Of a stretch of DNA of 64,000 nt, positions 53,601 to 62,293 are shown piece by piece (within the stretch, counting starts at the first letter, position 1; each line of letters begins with the position of its first letter). Position numbers and translations under genes: made by a program. Where the stretch lies: contig NZ_CP109485.1 of NCBI RefSeq assembly GCF_035918235.1, positions 9,083,001 through 9,147,000 of the forward strand, read 5' to 3'. This DNA is from Streptomyces sp. NBC_01445 (GTDB taxonomy: Bacteria; Actinomycetota; Actinomycetes; Streptomycetales; Streptomycetaceae). The notes under the pieces were generated by a model that was not told where the DNA came from, did no database searches, and saw only the letters and a program-made list of their open reading frames with translations.

Positions 53601-54698
53601 CGCGGTGCACGTATACGTTCTCTCGGAGAGAGGCAGGCGATGCTTGGCTCTCGCATCGCAGTGCGCACAGTCCATGGTGGTGTACGCGGGGTTGACGAGG
53701 TGCACGGCGCGGCCGTGTTTACGGGCCATCTCCACCAGGGCGCTCTTGGTCGCGCCGATCGCAGCGTCAGCGGCCTTGCGGGCCATCGTCGACTTCGCCA
53801 GGAACTTCGGGCGGAAGTCCTCTACCGCCAAGGCATCGTGGTCGCGGACCACACGCTTGGCCCACTTGCGGGCGGTGTCCTGACGCTGCCGGGCCACCTT
53901 CTTGTGCAGCTTCGCCGCCTGCTTCTTGGCGCCCCTGTAGCCGTTCGAACCAGGCCGGCCCTTCTTCGGCTTCCTGCGGGCCATCATCCGCTGGTAACGG
54001 GCGAGACGCTGCGCGGCCCTGTGGCCATGCTCGGGATGGGGAAGATCGTAGTCGTCGGATGTGGTGACCGCGGTCTCCTTCACACCCCAGTCGATGCCGA
54101 TCACGCAACCGGTTTCGACAAGCGCCTGGGTGCTCGTGGCGACAACGAACGAGGCGTACCAGTGGCCGAGACTGTCGCGGTAGACGCGCACGCTGGACGG
54201 CGGCTCGGGCAGCTCACGCGACCACACGACCGTCGCCCCGATGCCGCCGGCCAGATGCAGACGGCCGTCTTTCACCCGGAAACCGCGCTGGCTGTAGTTC
54301 AGGCTCGGGTCGACCTGATGCTTCTTCTTGTACTTCGGCATACCGGCCCGCTGCCGCATCGGCAACCGGGCCTTGATGTCTTTCAACGCCTTCGCCCGGG
54401 ACTTCGCGAAGTCCCGTATCAACTGCTGCTGCACCACGCTGGAGCCCTCACGCAGCCACGCATTCGCGGTACGGGCCGCGGTCAGCATCTTGTCGAGCTG
54501 CGCCGGGCCACACGTTGTCTTCTCGCCGGTGGCCTTGTTGTGCAGATGCACGGCCTTCGACTTGGCCACCGACTCGTTCCACACCCAGCGGCAGCGCGCC
54601 CATTCCGCTTCCAGCGCGCGGACCGCCGTGGACGACAGACGCAGCCGGAAAGTGTAGCGGGCATGCCCGCCACCTGCCGCCAACGCTCCGGTCGTCAT
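53496..54698 (-). CDS. tnpB: TnpB, RNA-guided nuclease of the IS605 group
   Basis: 400 aa from the ATG giving MTTGALAAG. N-terminal helix-turn-helix region and WED-like part (YTFRLRLSSTAVRALEAEWA, PKYKKKHQVDPSLNYSQRGF). The RuvC triad is complete: Asp203 in IGIDWGVKE, Glu293 in AVEDFRPK, Asp374 in RDKNSARVML. The zinc ribbon CAHC...CTAC lies between the last two. All key residues are intact and the length is typical, so it is probably functional. TnpB cuts DNA next to a short transposon-adjacent motif guided by the element's own right-end RNA. Confidence 0.9.
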   Translation of the reverse strand: MTTGALAAGGGHARYTFRLRLSSTAVRALEAEWARCRWVWNESVAKSKAVHLHNKATGEKTTCGPAQLDKMLTAARTANAWLREGSSVVQQQLIRDFAKSRAKALKDIKARLPMRQRAGMPKYKKKHQVDPSLNYSQRGFRVKDGRLHLAGGIGATVVWSRELPEPPSSVRVYRDSLGHWYASFVVATSTQALVETGCVIGIDWGVKETAVTTSDDYDLPHPEHGHRAAQRLARYQRMMARRKPKKGRPGSNGYRGAKKQAAKLHKKVARQRQDTARKWAKRVVRDHDALAVEDFRPKFLAKSTMARKAADAAIGATKSALVEMARKHGRAVHLVNPAYTTMDCAHCDARAKHRLPLSERTYTCTACGTVSPRDKNSARVMLVRAGLNPASADLVSPATC

Positions 54699-54951
54699 GA
54701 AGCACAACCTATCTGGGAGGACTGACAGTTGAGAGCAACTGATCTCGCTGGGGTTCCTCATCATCACGCGGGGTGGACGCCGGATCGCCCTGACGGCGAT
54801 CCGGCTTTCTCTGCCCGGCTCCGCAGGAGTCCGATCCCTCCCCGGCCCAAAGGCCGGGGCATCCTCGGAGGAATCCGGTGAGCCGCCGAGTCGGTGCGCC
54901 GATTCAGAGCGCGGCCTCAGGGCGCCGGCTCAGGGGTGGCCGGTGCGCCGC

Positions 54952-56778
54952 TCAGTCCTGCGACGGCGACCACCCCACCGCCTCGATCCGCGCCGCGTCG
55001 GACGGGCGTGCCTCGTCGAACACGGTCCGGCGGCCGTCGGTGACGCGCACTCCGTCCACGTACACCCCGCGTCCCACGTACAACTGGTCGGTCGCGTAGC
55101 GCCAGCGCAGGCGGACCTGGCTGCCCTTGAAGGCGCCGAGGGCGGCGGTCAGGCGGTGCCAGGCGCGGCCCGACCAGCCGTCGGCCGTGCCCTTGGAGTG
55201 GTCCTCGGCGTCCTCTCCCTTGCGGGTGGTCGCGAACGGCAGGGCCTGCCAGGTCGCCCCGGCGTCGGCCGACGCCTCCAGGTAGAGGAAGTCGGAGTGC
55301 GGCTCCGTGTCCCACCACAGGTCGCAGGCGAGGCTCGCCGCGTCGGAGGTGACGTCGAGGCCGGGCAGCGTGAGCGTCGCCGACGTGGCGCTCGTCATGC
55401 CGGAGAACCAGGCGGTGCGCCCTTGGGCGGGGCGTACGGCGACGGCGCGGGCGAGGTTGTTCGCGGTGGCGACCCGGGGAGCGGAGCCGGATCGCCAAGT
55501 ACGAACGGGGTGCACGGAGTTGCCGAGCACGATGAGGAACGAGTCCGTCGTCGGGTCGAGGACGATGGAGGTGCCCGTGAAGCCTGTGTGCCCGGCCGTG
55601 CGAGGTGTCGCCATCGCGCCCATGTACCAGTGCTGGTAGAGCTCGAAGCCGAGGCCGTGCTCGTCGCCGGGGAACGCCTGGTTGAAGTCGGTGAACAGCA
55701 GCCGTACCGACTCCTCGGACAGGATGCGCGCCTTGCCGTACGAACCTCCGTTGAGGAGCGTGCGGCCGAGGATCGCGAGGTCCCACGCGCAGGAGAAGAC
55801 ACCGGCGTGGCCCGCCACACCGCCCAGCCCGAACGCGTTCTCGTCGTGCACCTCGCCCCAGACGAGTCCGCGGTCGAGGCCGGACCAGGGCAGGCGCGCG
55901 TCCTCCGTCGCGGCGATCTTCGGCTTCCACGAGGCGGGCGGGTTGTAGCGGGTGCGGCGCATGCCGAGGGGGCCCGTGATCCGCTCGTGCAGGAGCACGT
56001 CCAGGGTCTGGCCCGTCAGCTTCTCCAGGACCAGCTGGAGCGAGATCAGATTGAGGTCGGAGTAGAGGTACACGGTGCCGGGCGGGTTGAGAGGCGCCTC
56101 GTTCCAGATGAGGCGGAGCTGGCCCTCGCGCGTCGTCTCCTTGTAGAGGGGGATCCAGGCGCGGAATCCCGAGGTGTGCGTGAGGAGTTGACGGATCGTG
56201 ATGTCCTGCTTGCCGGCGCCCGCGAAGTCGGGGATGTACGAGGCGACCGTGGCCTCCAGCTCCAGCTTGCCGCGCTCGATCTCCTGTACGGCGATGAGCG
56301 AGGTGAACAGCTTCGACACGGAGGCCAGGTCGTAGACCGTGTCCTCGGCCGCCGCGATCTGCTGGTCGGCGGGGAACTCCACACCCGTGTCGGTCTTGTC
56401 GTCGTAGGCCGAGTAACGCACGGCCTTGCCGATCGGCTGGTGGAGTGCGACCGTGCCGCCGCGGCCGGCGAGCAGTACGGCGCCCGCGTACCAGGGGTGC
56501 TTGGGGGAGGGGGCGAGGAACTTCTCGGCGTCGGCGACGAGTTGGCGCAGATGCCCGGCGATCAGGCCGGCCCGCTCGGGGGACCCGCGGCGCAGCGTGG
56601 TTCCGTGCCCGTCGGCGTGCCCGGGGGTGTGTGTGTCCGCCGCTGAGGCGGGCCCCGCCGGGAAGGGGGCAATGGCCAGCGCCCCGCCCAACGCCAGTAC
56701 CCCCGCGCCCAGTTGGCGACGGGACATCGACATCCCGTCGTCCGTGTCGTGCAATCTGTCCGCCGCGCCGTCGGTCAT
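54952..56778 (-). CDS. Tat-exported serine hydrolase (beta-lactamase/penicillin-binding fold)
   Basis: 608 aa. Tat motif SRRQLGAGVLALGGALAIA, cleavage near PASAAD. Beta-lactamase-fold domain (about 60-440): SVSK with nucleophile Ser153 and Lys156, the Tyr motif YSDLN starting at Tyr239 (YSD in place of YSN), and HTGFTGTSIV as the third element. The extra C-terminal beta domain (about 460-600, WWDTEPHSDFLYLEASADAG) resembles MAM/immune-inhibitor-A lectin-like modules. It probably acts on a cell-wall peptide, ester or amide outside the cell. Three palindromes lie between it and the divergent nitronate monooxygenase, suggesting tight control. Confidence 0.85.
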   Translation of the reverse strand: MTDGAADRLHDTDDGMSMSRRQLGAGVLALGGALAIAPFPAGPASAADTHTPGHADGHGTTLRRGSPERAGLIAGHLRQLVADAEKFLAPSPKHPWYAGAVLLAGRGGTVALHQPIGKAVRYSAYDDKTDTGVEFPADQQIAAAEDTVYDLASVSKLFTSLIAVQEIERGKLELEATVASYIPDFAGAGKQDITIRQLLTHTSGFRAWIPLYKETTREGQLRLIWNEAPLNPPGTVYLYSDLNLISLQLVLEKLTGQTLDVLLHERITGPLGMRRTRYNPPASWKPKIAATEDARLPWSGLDRGLVWGEVHDENAFGLGGVAGHAGVFSCAWDLAILGRTLLNGGSYGKARILSEESVRLLFTDFNQAFPGDEHGLGFELYQHWYMGAMATPRTAGHTGFTGTSIVLDPTTDSFLIVLGNSVHPVRTWRSGSAPRVATANNLARAVAVRPAQGRTAWFSGMTSATSATLTLPGLDVTSDAASLACDLWWDTEPHSDFLYLEASADAGATWQALPFATTRKGEDAEDHSKGTADGWSGRAWHRLTAALGAFKGSQVRLRWRYATDQLYVGRGVYVDGVRVTDGRRTVFDEARPSDAARIEAVGWSPSQD

Positions 56779-56793
56779 GAACGAACCCCTTCT

Positions 56794-56806
56794 GAAAGAA
56801 TCTTTC
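56794..56806. promoter_or_regulatory. Palindrome GAAAGAATCTTTC
   Basis: Perfect 13-bp palindrome 16 bp upstream of the serine-hydrolase start. The shape (GAAAG...CTTTC) is like sites of RpiR/MurR-type regulators of amino-sugar or MurNAc genes; that assignment is inference. Confidence 0.5.
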
Positions 56807-56822
56807 GGGATCTAGCTCGACG

Positions 56823-56837
56823 CATGAAACTTTCATG
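56823..56837. promoter_or_regulatory. Palindrome CATGAAACTTTCATG
   Basis: Perfect 15-bp palindrome, TGAAA/TTTCA core, 17 bp upstream of the previous one in the same 161-bp divergent region. Confidence 0.5.
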
Positions 56838-56867
56838 TCAGGCTCCGGTCGTGTCAAGCCTCGGAAA

Positions 56868-56889
56868 TGCGTCACAGAAATCTGACGCA
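56868..56889. promoter_or_regulatory. Inverted repeat TGCGTCA-N8-TGACGCA
   Basis: Perfect 7-bp arms, about 50 bp upstream of the nitronate monooxygenase start; probably the operator for that gene. Confidence 0.45.
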
Positions 56890-56939
56890 GCATCAGAAAG
56901 TGTCTTCCCTCGTTCGGAGGAGTGCGGCATTCTGCGCCC

Positions 56940-58067
56940 ATGCAGACGGAGCTGAGCAAGAAACTGGGGATCGAGCACGCCATCTTCGGCTTCACGCCCT
57001 TCCCGGCGGTGGCCGCCGCCATCAGTAGGGCCGGGGGGTTCGGCGTGCTCGGCGCGGTCCGCTACACCGCACCCGACGACCTGGCCCGAGATCTCGACTG
57101 GATGCAGGAGCATGTCGACGGCGCGCCCTACGGGCTCGATGTCGTGATGCCCGCGAAGAAGGTCGAGGGGCCGAACCACCAGAAACTGACCGAGGCCGAC
57201 GTCGAGGCGATGATCCCCGAAGGACACCGCCAGTTCGTCAGAGACACCCTCGCCAAGCACGGGGTGCCCGAGCTCGCCGAGGGCGAGGCGTCGGGCTGGC
57301 GCATCACCGGGTGGATGGAGCAGGTAGCCCGCAGCCAGCTGGACGTCGCCTTCGACTACCCGATCAAACTCCTTGCCAACGCACTCGGTTCACCGCCCGC
57401 CGACGTCGTCCAGCGCGCCCACGACCACGACGTCCTCGTGGCCGCTCTCGCGGGCAGCGCCCGGCACGCCCGTAAACACGCGGACGCGGGCATCGACATC
57501 GTCGTCGCGCAGGGCTACGAGGCAGGCGGACACACCGGCGAGATCGCCTCCATGGTGCTCACGCCCGAAGCGGTCGACGCCGTGGCCCCGCTGCCCGTCC
57601 TCGCGGCCGGCGGCATCGGCAGCGGGGAACAGATCGCGGCGGCCCTCGCGCTCGGCGCCCAGGGCGTCTGGCTCGGCTCCCTCTGGCTCACCACCACCGA
57701 GGCCGACCTCCACTCCCGCGCGCTCACCGCCAAACTGCTCGCGGCCGGCTCCGGCGACACCGTCCGCTCCCGCGCCCTGACCGGCAAGCCCGCGCGCCAG
57801 CTCCGCACGGAGTGGACCGACGCCTGGGACGACCCGTCGGGCCCCGGCACCCTGCCCATGCCCCTCCAGGGGCTGCTCGTCGCCGAGGCCGTCTCCCGTA
57901 TCCAGAAGTACGAGGTCGATCCGCTGCTCGGCACGCCCGTCGGGCAGATCGTCGGCCGGATGACGAGCGAACGCCCCGTCCAGGCCGTGTTCGACGACCT
58001 CACGCGCGGCTTCGAGCGCGCCGTCGACCGCATCAACCGCATCGCAGGAAGGAGCGGCCAGTCGTGA
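56940..58067 (+). CDS. Nitronate monooxygenase family flavoprotein
   Basis: 375 aa from the ATG giving MQTELSKKLG, the usual family start. FMN-binding TIM barrel: IFGFTPFPAVAAAISRAGGF, GIDIVVAQGYEAGGHTGEI with the catalytic-region His, and PVLAAGGIGSGEQIAAALAL then GAQGVWLGSLWLT for phosphate binding. The family oxidises alkyl nitronates or acts as an enoyl/steroid reductase-like flavoenzyme. Its stop overlaps the GTG start of the next AMP-ligase by four bases, so the two are co-translated and probably share a pathway, plausibly fatty-acid or steroid side-chain catabolism as in mycobacterial fadD4-type neighbourhoods. Confidence 0.88.
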   Translation: MQTELSKKLGIEHAIFGFTPFPAVAAAISRAGGFGVLGAVRYTAPDDLARDLDWMQEHVDGAPYGLDVVMPAKKVEGPNHQKLTEADVEAMIPEGHRQFVRDTLAKHGVPELAEGEASGWRITGWMEQVARSQLDVAFDYPIKLLANALGSPPADVVQRAHDHDVLVAALAGSARHARKHADAGIDIVVAQGYEAGGHTGEIASMVLTPEAVDAVAPLPVLAAGGIGSGEQIAAALALGAQGVWLGSLWLTTTEADLHSRALTAKLLAAGSGDTVRSRALTGKPARQLRTEWTDAWDDPSGPGTLPMPLQGLLVAEAVSRIQKYEVDPLLGTPVGQIVGRMTSERPVQAVFDDLTRGFERAVDRINRIAGRSGQS

Positions 58068-59635
58068 GCACCGGCCCCAACCCCAACAGCGCGCCCCCCA
58101 ACGGATTCTGGGCCCAGGCCACCGCGGATCCCGGCCGTACCGTACTCGTCGCACCCGACGGGGAGGAGTGGACCGCCGGCCGGCTGCACGCCGACGTCAA
58201 CAAGCTCGTGCACGGTCTGCGGGCCGCCGGGCTCGAACGAGGCGACGCGTTCGCCGTCGTCCTGCCCAACGGAGTCGAGTTCTTCACCGCGTATCTCGCC
58301 GCCTCCCAGGCCGGCTTCTACCTCGTCCCGGTCAACCACCATCTGGTCGGCCCCGAGATCGCCTGGATCGTCGCCGACTCCGGAGCGAAGGTCCTCATCG
58401 CGCACGAGCGGTTCGCCGAACAGGCCGTGGCCGCCGCCGACGAGGCGGCACTCCCGGCAGGGCAGCGGTACGCGGTCGGAGCCATCGACGGCTTTTGCCC
58501 ATACGCGCAACTCCTCGACGGGCAGCCCGAGTCGGTGCCGGACGACCGCACTCTGGGCTGGGTGATGAACTACACCTCGGGCACCACGGGCCGCCCCCGG
58601 GGCATCCGCCGCCCCCTGCCCGGCAAGCTTCCCGAGGAGACCTACCTCGGCGGCTTCCTCGGCATCTTCGGCATCAAGCCGTTCGACGACAACGTCCACC
58701 TCGTCTGCTCGCCGCTTTACCACACCGCCGTGCTCCAGTTCGCGGGCGCGTCCCTGCACATCGGGCACACCCTCGTCCTGATGGACAAGTGGACCCCCGA
58801 GGACATGCTGCGCCTCATCGACACCTTCAGGTGCACACACACGCACATGGTGCCGACCCAGTTCCACCGCCTGCTCGCCCTGCCCGACAGCGTCAGGAGC
58901 GCGTACGACGTGTCGGCGATGCGGCACGCCATCCACGGCGCCGCGCCCTGCCCCGACCACGTCAAGCGCGCGATGATCGACTGGTGGGGCCACAGCGTCG
59001 AGGAGTACTACGCGGCCAGTGAGGGCGGCGGCGCCTTCGCGACCGCCGAGGACTGGCTGAAGAAGCCGGGCACGGTCGGCAAGGCGTGGCCGATCAGCGA
59101 ACTCGCCGTGTTCGACGACGACGGCAACCGACTGCCGCCCGGCGAACTCGGCACCGTCTACATGAAGATGAGCACCGGAGGATTCTCGTACCACAAGGAC
59201 GAGACCAAGACGAAGAAGAACCGCATCGGCGACTTCTTCACCGTCGGCGACCTCGGCATTCTCGACGAGGACGGGTATCTATTCCTCCGCGACCGCAAGA
59301 TCGACATGATCATCTCGGGCGGCGTCAACATCTACCCCGCCGAGATCGAGTCCGCGCTCCTCACCCACCCGGCCATCGCCGACGCCGCGGCCTTCGGGAT
59401 CCCCGACGACGACTGGGGCGAGGAGGTCAAGGCGGTCGTCGAACCCGCGGAGGGGCACACGGCCTCAGACGCACTCGCCGCCGAGATCCTCGCGCACTGC
59501 GAGCGCCAACTCGCGGGCTACAAAAGGCCGAAGAGCGTCGACTTCATCGAGACGATGCCGCGCGACCCGAACGGCAAGCTCTACAAGCGCCGTCTGCGCG
59601 ACCCGTATTGGGAGGGCCGCACGCGCGCGATGTGA
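58064..59635 (+). CDS. AMP-dependent acyl-CoA synthetase (FadD4-like)
   Basis: 523 aa from the GTG coupled to the upstream stop; AGGAAGGAG precedes it. ANL motifs: MNYTSGTTGRPRGIRRPLPG, THTHMVPTQFHRLLALPD, YYAASEGGG, GDLGILDEDGYLFLRDRKID, and C-terminal PRDPNGKLYKRRLRDPYW with the catalytic Lys. The RRPLPG and PYWEGRTRAM ends are typical of a CoA-ligase subgroup linked to steroid or aromatic acids. Followed by the hairpin 59658-59689. Confidence 0.9.
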   Translation: MSTGPNPNSAPPNGFWAQATADPGRTVLVAPDGEEWTAGRLHADVNKLVHGLRAAGLERGDAFAVVLPNGVEFFTAYLAASQAGFYLVPVNHHLVGPEIAWIVADSGAKVLIAHERFAEQAVAAADEAALPAGQRYAVGAIDGFCPYAQLLDGQPESVPDDRTLGWVMNYTSGTTGRPRGIRRPLPGKLPEETYLGGFLGIFGIKPFDDNVHLVCSPLYHTAVLQFAGASLHIGHTLVLMDKWTPEDMLRLIDTFRCTHTHMVPTQFHRLLALPDSVRSAYDVSAMRHAIHGAAPCPDHVKRAMIDWWGHSVEEYYAASEGGGAFATAEDWLKKPGTVGKAWPISELAVFDDDGNRLPPGELGTVYMKMSTGGFSYHKDETKTKKNRIGDFFTVGDLGILDEDGYLFLRDRKIDMIISGGVNIYPAEIESALLTHPAIADAAAFGIPDDDWGEEVKAVVEPAEGHTASDALAAEILAHCERQLAGYKRPKSVDFIETMPRDPNGKLYKRRLRDPYWEGRTRAM

Positions 59636-59657
59636 TGCACGTGGAGGTGTGACCGAG

Positions 59658-59689
59658 GAGCGGCCCGGGGAGAGATCCCCGGGCCGCTC
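59658..59689. terminator. Bidirectional terminator hairpin
   Basis: GAGCGGCCCGGGGA pairs perfectly with TCCCCGGGCCGCTC across GAGA, between the convergent AMP-ligase and penicillin-acylase genes. Confidence 0.88.
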
Positions 59690-59696
59690 CCGTCGT

Positions 59697-62153
59697 TCAG
59701 CCGTGCACCCGAACCACCTTCAGCGCCGGTGACTTCAGGATGTCCTTCTCGCAGAAGCGCGACGTCACCCACTCGCCGTCCGAGTACAGGTGCGTCTGGT
59801 CGCTGTAGTGCGGCGAGTTCGGGTTCGAGGACTGGGAGTACGTCAGCAGGGTCCGCGCCACCGGGCAGCCACCGCCGTTCCAGCCGACGGCCTGGATGTA
59901 GCTCGAACCGTGAACGACCTCCGTGTAGCCGCCCGCCTTCGCGTCCCACACCGTCTCGACCTTGTTCCACACGCCGAGGGACTCCGTGCCGCCGTGGACG
60001 GGGATGCGCTTGCCGCCGCGCACGACGAACTGGTGCGCGCCGAGCGGGTCGTCCAGGGCGATCCCGGCCGCCCGCAGCTCACCCACCGCGTCGGCGAGCG
60101 CGGTCGCGAAGCCCGGCGCATCCGTGTTCAGCGTGTTCGGTGTGCGCACCGGGTCGGTGGCCGAGAACGGCACCTTCCAGAGCTTGTCGTTCGGCACGGC
60201 CGCGGTGAGCCGCCGCCAGAACCGGTCGAAGAGCAGCGCTCCCCGGCTCGACGTGCGCATCGTGTGATCCCACTTCTTGAGCACATCGCAGGCCTGTCCC
60301 ACATCAACGGCCGTGCCATCGCTGCCTGTTGCCGTGCCGCCGGGCAGCGCCGCGCACGCGCGCGCCGTGTCCGCCGCCGCCAGATCCGCCGCGGGCACCC
60401 GGTCGGCGAACTGCTGCCGCTGGAGGTCGGTGACGGCGAGTCCGCCGAGCCCCGCCATCGCCGACACGTCCTCGACGCCGCCGCGCGTCCGCATCGACCG
60501 CTGCGTGCCGACCGTCCCGAAGACCCGCTCGTACCCCGTCAGCGGCCGGTCGGCGTTGGCCAGCCAGGCGCTGTCGTTCGAGTTCTCCACGTACGGCGCG
60601 TCCTTGAGGACCGGCATCCTGGACGGTCCGAAGATGCCCGGCTGTACGGCGTCCTTGTCGGAACCGAGCTTGCAGTCGCCGCGCGAGCCGTCCAGGACCG
60701 CGACGCCGGACGCCGGATACGTCACCTTGCCGAGGGGCGTCGAGCAGCGTGCGGCCAGGTCGTCGGTGATCCGGGGCAGCACCTGCGCCTGCGCGAACAG
60801 CGAGTGCCCGGAGGCGTCGGCGGCGATCGTGTTCACCCACGGAAGCCCCTGCGTGCGCTTCAGCGAGCGCAGCACGTCGTCCGTGGAGCGCGCCTTGCTG
60901 AACCCGAGTCCTGTGTCGGAGGCGCGCAGGTTCAGGGCGTTCGGGTCGTTCAGCGCGTACGCCGTCGTGGCCGTCCAGGGCAGCGGCAGCGACGCGCCGA
61001 GCGAGTTCACGATCGGCCCGTAGCGCGTCCACCACTGGGTGCGGGTGACCGGCGCGCCGTCCTTCACCGCGACGCTCACGGTCCGCTTCGTCATCCGCTC
61101 CGGCCTGCCGTCGACGAGGTACGCGGTCGGGTCGGCCGGGTCCAGTGTCAACTGGTGGAGATTGAGCGTGACCCCCGTCGCGACGGTGTGGCTCCAGGCG
61201 ATACGAGAGTTGTGGCCGATCGAGATCGTCGTCGAGCCGAGGAGCGAGCCGCCGGAGACGTTCAGTTCGCCGGGGATCGTCTGCTGCGACTGCCAGAAGC
61301 GACGGCCGCCCTGCCACGGGTAGTGCGGGTTGCCGAGGAGCAGACCACGGCCGTTCGCCGTGGTGGCACCGCTGAACGCGACGGCGTTGGACCCCATGTC
61401 GGCGTCCTCGTTCGAGAACAGCTCCTTGGCCGCCGCGGCTGTCGTGGCCTTGTCCGGCGTAGGGGCTGGGGCTCCCGTGGACGGTGGCTGCGCGCCGGCA
61501 CCGCCCGGTGGTTGCGCGGTCGGTGGCTGCGCGGCCGTGATGCCGTCCACGCCGCGGCCCTGACCGCCGAGCACGGCGAGTGCGAAGCCGTGCGCCGCGA
61601 CGTCGAGAGTCGTCACCGGGCGCACCCAATCCGCTCCCTTGCAGGCCGGGTCGGTGATCCTGTTCTGCTTCAGCCACGCGTTGTATCCGGCGGCGAAGCC
61701 CCGCATCGTGTCCTTCACCTCTCGGCTCGGGCCCGCGGGCGCCGGCTCGGTGAGGAGCTTGTCCACGGTGCCCGCCTCACGCACTCCCCGGAAGTAGAGG
61801 TCGCTGGAGACGTTCTTCGTGGCCGAGGAAAGGGAGCCGTCAGGGGCCGCGTCGGGCCCGAAGTAGCGGGAGCGCTCGCCGCGCACGGTGACGAATCCGT
61901 CGGCGAGCGCGCACACCTGGTCGGCGGCCTGCGCCCACCCGGTGCCGAAGCCGAGCCCCGCGTAGTCCTTGGCGACGATATGCGGAATGCCGTACTCCGT
62001 GTAGCGGATCGTGGCGGACAGGCCGCCGCCGTGCGGGTGGTGCTCGGGCCGGCCGTGGCCGCCGGCGGCTGCCGACGGGAGTGAGGCCGTGGTGCTCAGC
62101 GCGGTCAACAGGGCGAAACCGATGACCGCGAGACGTCTCGGGCGGGTGCGCAT
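59697..62153 (-). CDS. Penicillin acylase family Ntn-hydrolase, secreted
   Basis: 818 aa from the ATG with GGGAGG four bases upstream. Signal peptide to about residue 31 (SLPSAAAG). The precursor would be autocleaved: alpha chain (SATIRYTEYGIPHIVAKDYA), a Pro/Ala/Gln-rich spacer at about 212-240, then the beta chain beginning at Ser255 in DMGSNAVAFSG, the N-terminal nucleophile. GNPHYPWQG and the late NSNDSAWLANADRPLTGYER fit the family, including the oxyanion-hole Asn. Streptomycete relatives cleave acyl-homoserine lactones, aculeacin/echinocandin side chains or penicillin V. Confidence 0.9.
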   Translation of the reverse strand: MRTRPRRLAVIGFALLTALSTTASLPSAAAGGHGRPEHHPHGGGLSATIRYTEYGIPHIVAKDYAGLGFGTGWAQAADQVCALADGFVTVRGERSRYFGPDAAPDGSLSSATKNVSSDLYFRGVREAGTVDKLLTEPAPAGPSREVKDTMRGFAAGYNAWLKQNRITDPACKGADWVRPVTTLDVAAHGFALAVLGGQGRGVDGITAAQPPTAQPPGGAGAQPPSTGAPAPTPDKATTAAAAKELFSNEDADMGSNAVAFSGATTANGRGLLLGNPHYPWQGGRRFWQSQQTIPGELNVSGGSLLGSTTISIGHNSRIAWSHTVATGVTLNLHQLTLDPADPTAYLVDGRPERMTKRTVSVAVKDGAPVTRTQWWTRYGPIVNSLGASLPLPWTATTAYALNDPNALNLRASDTGLGFSKARSTDDVLRSLKRTQGLPWVNTIAADASGHSLFAQAQVLPRITDDLAARCSTPLGKVTYPASGVAVLDGSRGDCKLGSDKDAVQPGIFGPSRMPVLKDAPYVENSNDSAWLANADRPLTGYERVFGTVGTQRSMRTRGGVEDVSAMAGLGGLAVTDLQRQQFADRVPAADLAAADTARACAALPGGTATGSDGTAVDVGQACDVLKKWDHTMRTSSRGALLFDRFWRRLTAAVPNDKLWKVPFSATDPVRTPNTLNTDAPGFATALADAVGELRAAGIALDDPLGAHQFVVRGGKRIPVHGGTESLGVWNKVETVWDAKAGGYTEVVHGSSYIQAVGWNGGGCPVARTLLTYSQSSNPNSPHYSDQTHLYSDGEWVTSRFCEKDILKSPALKVVRVHG

Positions 62154-62293
62154 CGTGCCTCCCAACTGGAGTGAGGGAAGGGGCGGTTGAGCGTACCAAC
62201 GGGTATGCCCGGAAGGACGGCGTCCGGTGCGGCCTGCGCGCGACGCGCGTCACCGGCCTTGATTTCGTGTCGGCCGGGGCACAGGATCGCGCC

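Larger units (their letters stand above)
53447..54862 (-). mobile_element. IS200/IS605-group element with tnpB only (IS1341 type)
   Basis: A tnpB gene flanked by subterminal hairpins: at the 3' side CCCCC...GGGGG (53452-53470) and at the 5' side CCCCGGCC-CAAA-GGCCGGGG (54840-54859). No Y1 transposase (tnpA) is present, so mobility would need one in trans. Ends are estimated from the hairpins. It abuts the FAD-enzyme stop codon (within a few bases) and lies beside the serine hydrolase gene. Confidence 0.75.
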
